Part shown: piece after piece, positions 34,688-35,238 of the stretch
Position numbering within the stretch: the stretch's first letter is position 1
How the letters are laid out: each line of letters begins with the position of its first letter
Made by a program: the position numbers and the translations under genes
The notes under the pieces: generated by a model
The model's input: only the letters and a program-made list of their open reading frames with translations
Databases searched by the model: none
What the model was told of the DNA's origin: nothing
Source of the DNA: Dehalococcoidales bacterium
Lineage (GTDB): Bacteria > Chloroflexota > Dehalococcoidia > Dehalococcoidales > UBA2162
Assembly (NCBI GenBank): GCA_016932435.1
Contig: JAFGCW010000061.1
Coordinates: 1 to 35,238, forward strand
Length of the DNA: 35,238 nucleotides
Direction: 5' to 3'

Positions 34688-35147
34688 GAATTTCTCAACA
34701 GCAGTAAAGAAAGCCCTGGATAAATGGAAACGATAGAACCGGGAAGTGTCCGTCTTCCCGGTTCTAACTTGTGCGCGGTTCTCTTAGAGATATTCCGCTA
34801 CTCTCGAAAGGAGTAAAAAGTGAATGGTTTATTTTCACATCTGGATACAATAGTTGTGTAGTACCATAGGTATCAAAAACAGGTAAAAACGGTTCATTTT
34901 TTACTTCAGTTAATCAAAACATCCGCTTCCTGGTTACAGACTATCCAATTGCTCCTAATATAGATTTTTTTTACCACACCGATGCTGATCTTGCACTAAC
35001 CTGGACACTCTAATATATCGATAACACTGAATACACGCGACCAGATTATTTAAAGATTATAGAAAGCATCTGATAATAGTCTTCAAGTAATATTAGTGTT
35101 ATCAATCTAGCCAATTCTCTCCCACGTATGGTAGAATTTTGAAGCTG
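34688..35147. other. 460-base gap before tRNA-Ser with no convincing gene
   Basis: It holds the strong hairpin at 34734-34766 and an A/T-rich tract. A GTG at 34820 with AAGGAG upstream opens only 13 codons before TAG, after which the frame stays open for 33 more codons to 34963. That could be a decayed small gene or chance. A run of eight T is at 34965-34972. GATAACACT (35020-35028) and AGTGTTATC (35095-35103) are inverted copies flanking about 65 bases. No transposase remnant is recognisable. Confidence 0.5.
34734..34766 (+). terminator. 13-bp hairpin, likely terminator of the small-protein genes
   Basis: TAGAACCGGGAAG pairs perfectly with CTTCCCGGTTCTA around a 7-base loop, 46 bases after the stop of paralogue B. 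The stem is long and stable. The following bases (ACTTGTG) are not a T-run, so it may end transcripts only partly or protect the RNA 3' end. Confidence 0.6.
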
Positions 35148-35238
35148 GGAGAGGTGTCCGAGTGGTTTATGGTGCTGCTCTCGAAAAGCAGTCTCCGGTG
35201 ATTCCGGAGCGTGGGTTCGAATCCCACCCTCTCCGCCA
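35148..35238 (+). tRNA. tRNA-Ser (anticodon CGA)
   Basis: A full class II tRNA: acceptor stem GGAGAGG/CCTCTCC with discriminator G and encoded CCA at 35236-35238, anticodon stem CTGCT/AGCAG with loop CTCGAAA giving anticodon CGA (serine codon UCG), a long variable arm (TCTCCGGTGATTCCGGAGC) and a T-arm with GGTTCGAATCC. The window ends exactly at its CCA. Confidence 0.95.

Noticed and set aside
1..35238. CRISPR array, prophage or integrated element bounded by the two tRNAs
   Set aside because: There are no regularly spaced repeats, no integrase, phage or transposase genes, and no copy of either tRNA 3' end elsewhere in the window to serve as an attachment site.

Overview
The window reads as a chromosome segment of an anaerobic bacterium that carries several archaeal-type genes. 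Bacterial identity rests on consensus sigma-70 promoters (one is a perfect TTGACA-17-TATAAT) and on strong Shine-Dalgarno sequences with ATG, GTG or TTG starts. The content is an archaeal-type V/A-ATPase operon, a tungsten aldehyde oxidoreductase, an NDP-forming acyl-CoA synthetase subunit, corrinoid/UroD methyltransferase genes and a HyuA/HyuB-type carboxylase. That mixture suggests an uncultured strict anaerobe, perhaps of the Chloroflexota (Dehalococcoidia-like), but the taxon is inferred from gene content only. A tRNA-Arg(CCG) lies at the left end and a tRNA-Ser(CGA) at the right end. I see no intact mobile element and no CRISPR array.

Layout. (1) 14-86: tRNA-Arg, minus strand. (2) 149-9216: minus-strand V/A-ATPase operon in the order H-I-K-E-C-F-A-B-D, followed by a DUF61/UPF0216 gene. 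The proteolipid K has the residues that bind Na+ in Enterococcus NtpK. (3) 9440-12594: minus-strand Na+/Ca2+-exchanger-type antiporter, an ADP-forming acyl-CoA synthetase alpha-type protein and a VOC/epimerase-like protein. (4) 12755-14734: plus-strand enoate reductase of the old yellow enzyme/dienoyl-CoA reductase type, divergent from the VOC gene across a region with a 20-bp dyad. (5) 14899-23254: minus-strand catabolic run. In transcription order it holds a PrpE-like acyl-CoA synthetase, a corrinoid protein with a UroD-family methyltransferase, three short-chain dehydrogenases and an aldehyde:ferredoxin oxidoreductase. (6) 23552-33999: plus-strand operon encoding HyuA-like, small gamma, second HyuA-like, HyuB-like and second HyuB-like subunits, then a MarR regulator and a divergent UroD-like protein. 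(7) 34187-34687: two small paralogous proteins of unknown function. (8) 34688-35147: gene-poor stretch before the tRNA-Ser.

How it may work together. The plus-strand operon has the subunit set and order of acetophenone carboxylase (ApcA-B-C-D), an ATP-dependent ketone carboxylase, plus an extra HyuB-like subunit. The PrpE-like CoA ligase across the promoter region could activate the 3-oxoacid product. The two transcription units are served by a face-to-face promoter pair whose start sites point at each other, with a 12-bp palindrome between them. The MarR gene at the end of the operon is the obvious candidate regulator. The corrinoid/UroD pair, dehydrogenases, AOR and enoate reductase are plausible steps in the breakdown of a methylated or ketone-type substrate. 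The actual substrate cannot be read from the sequence.
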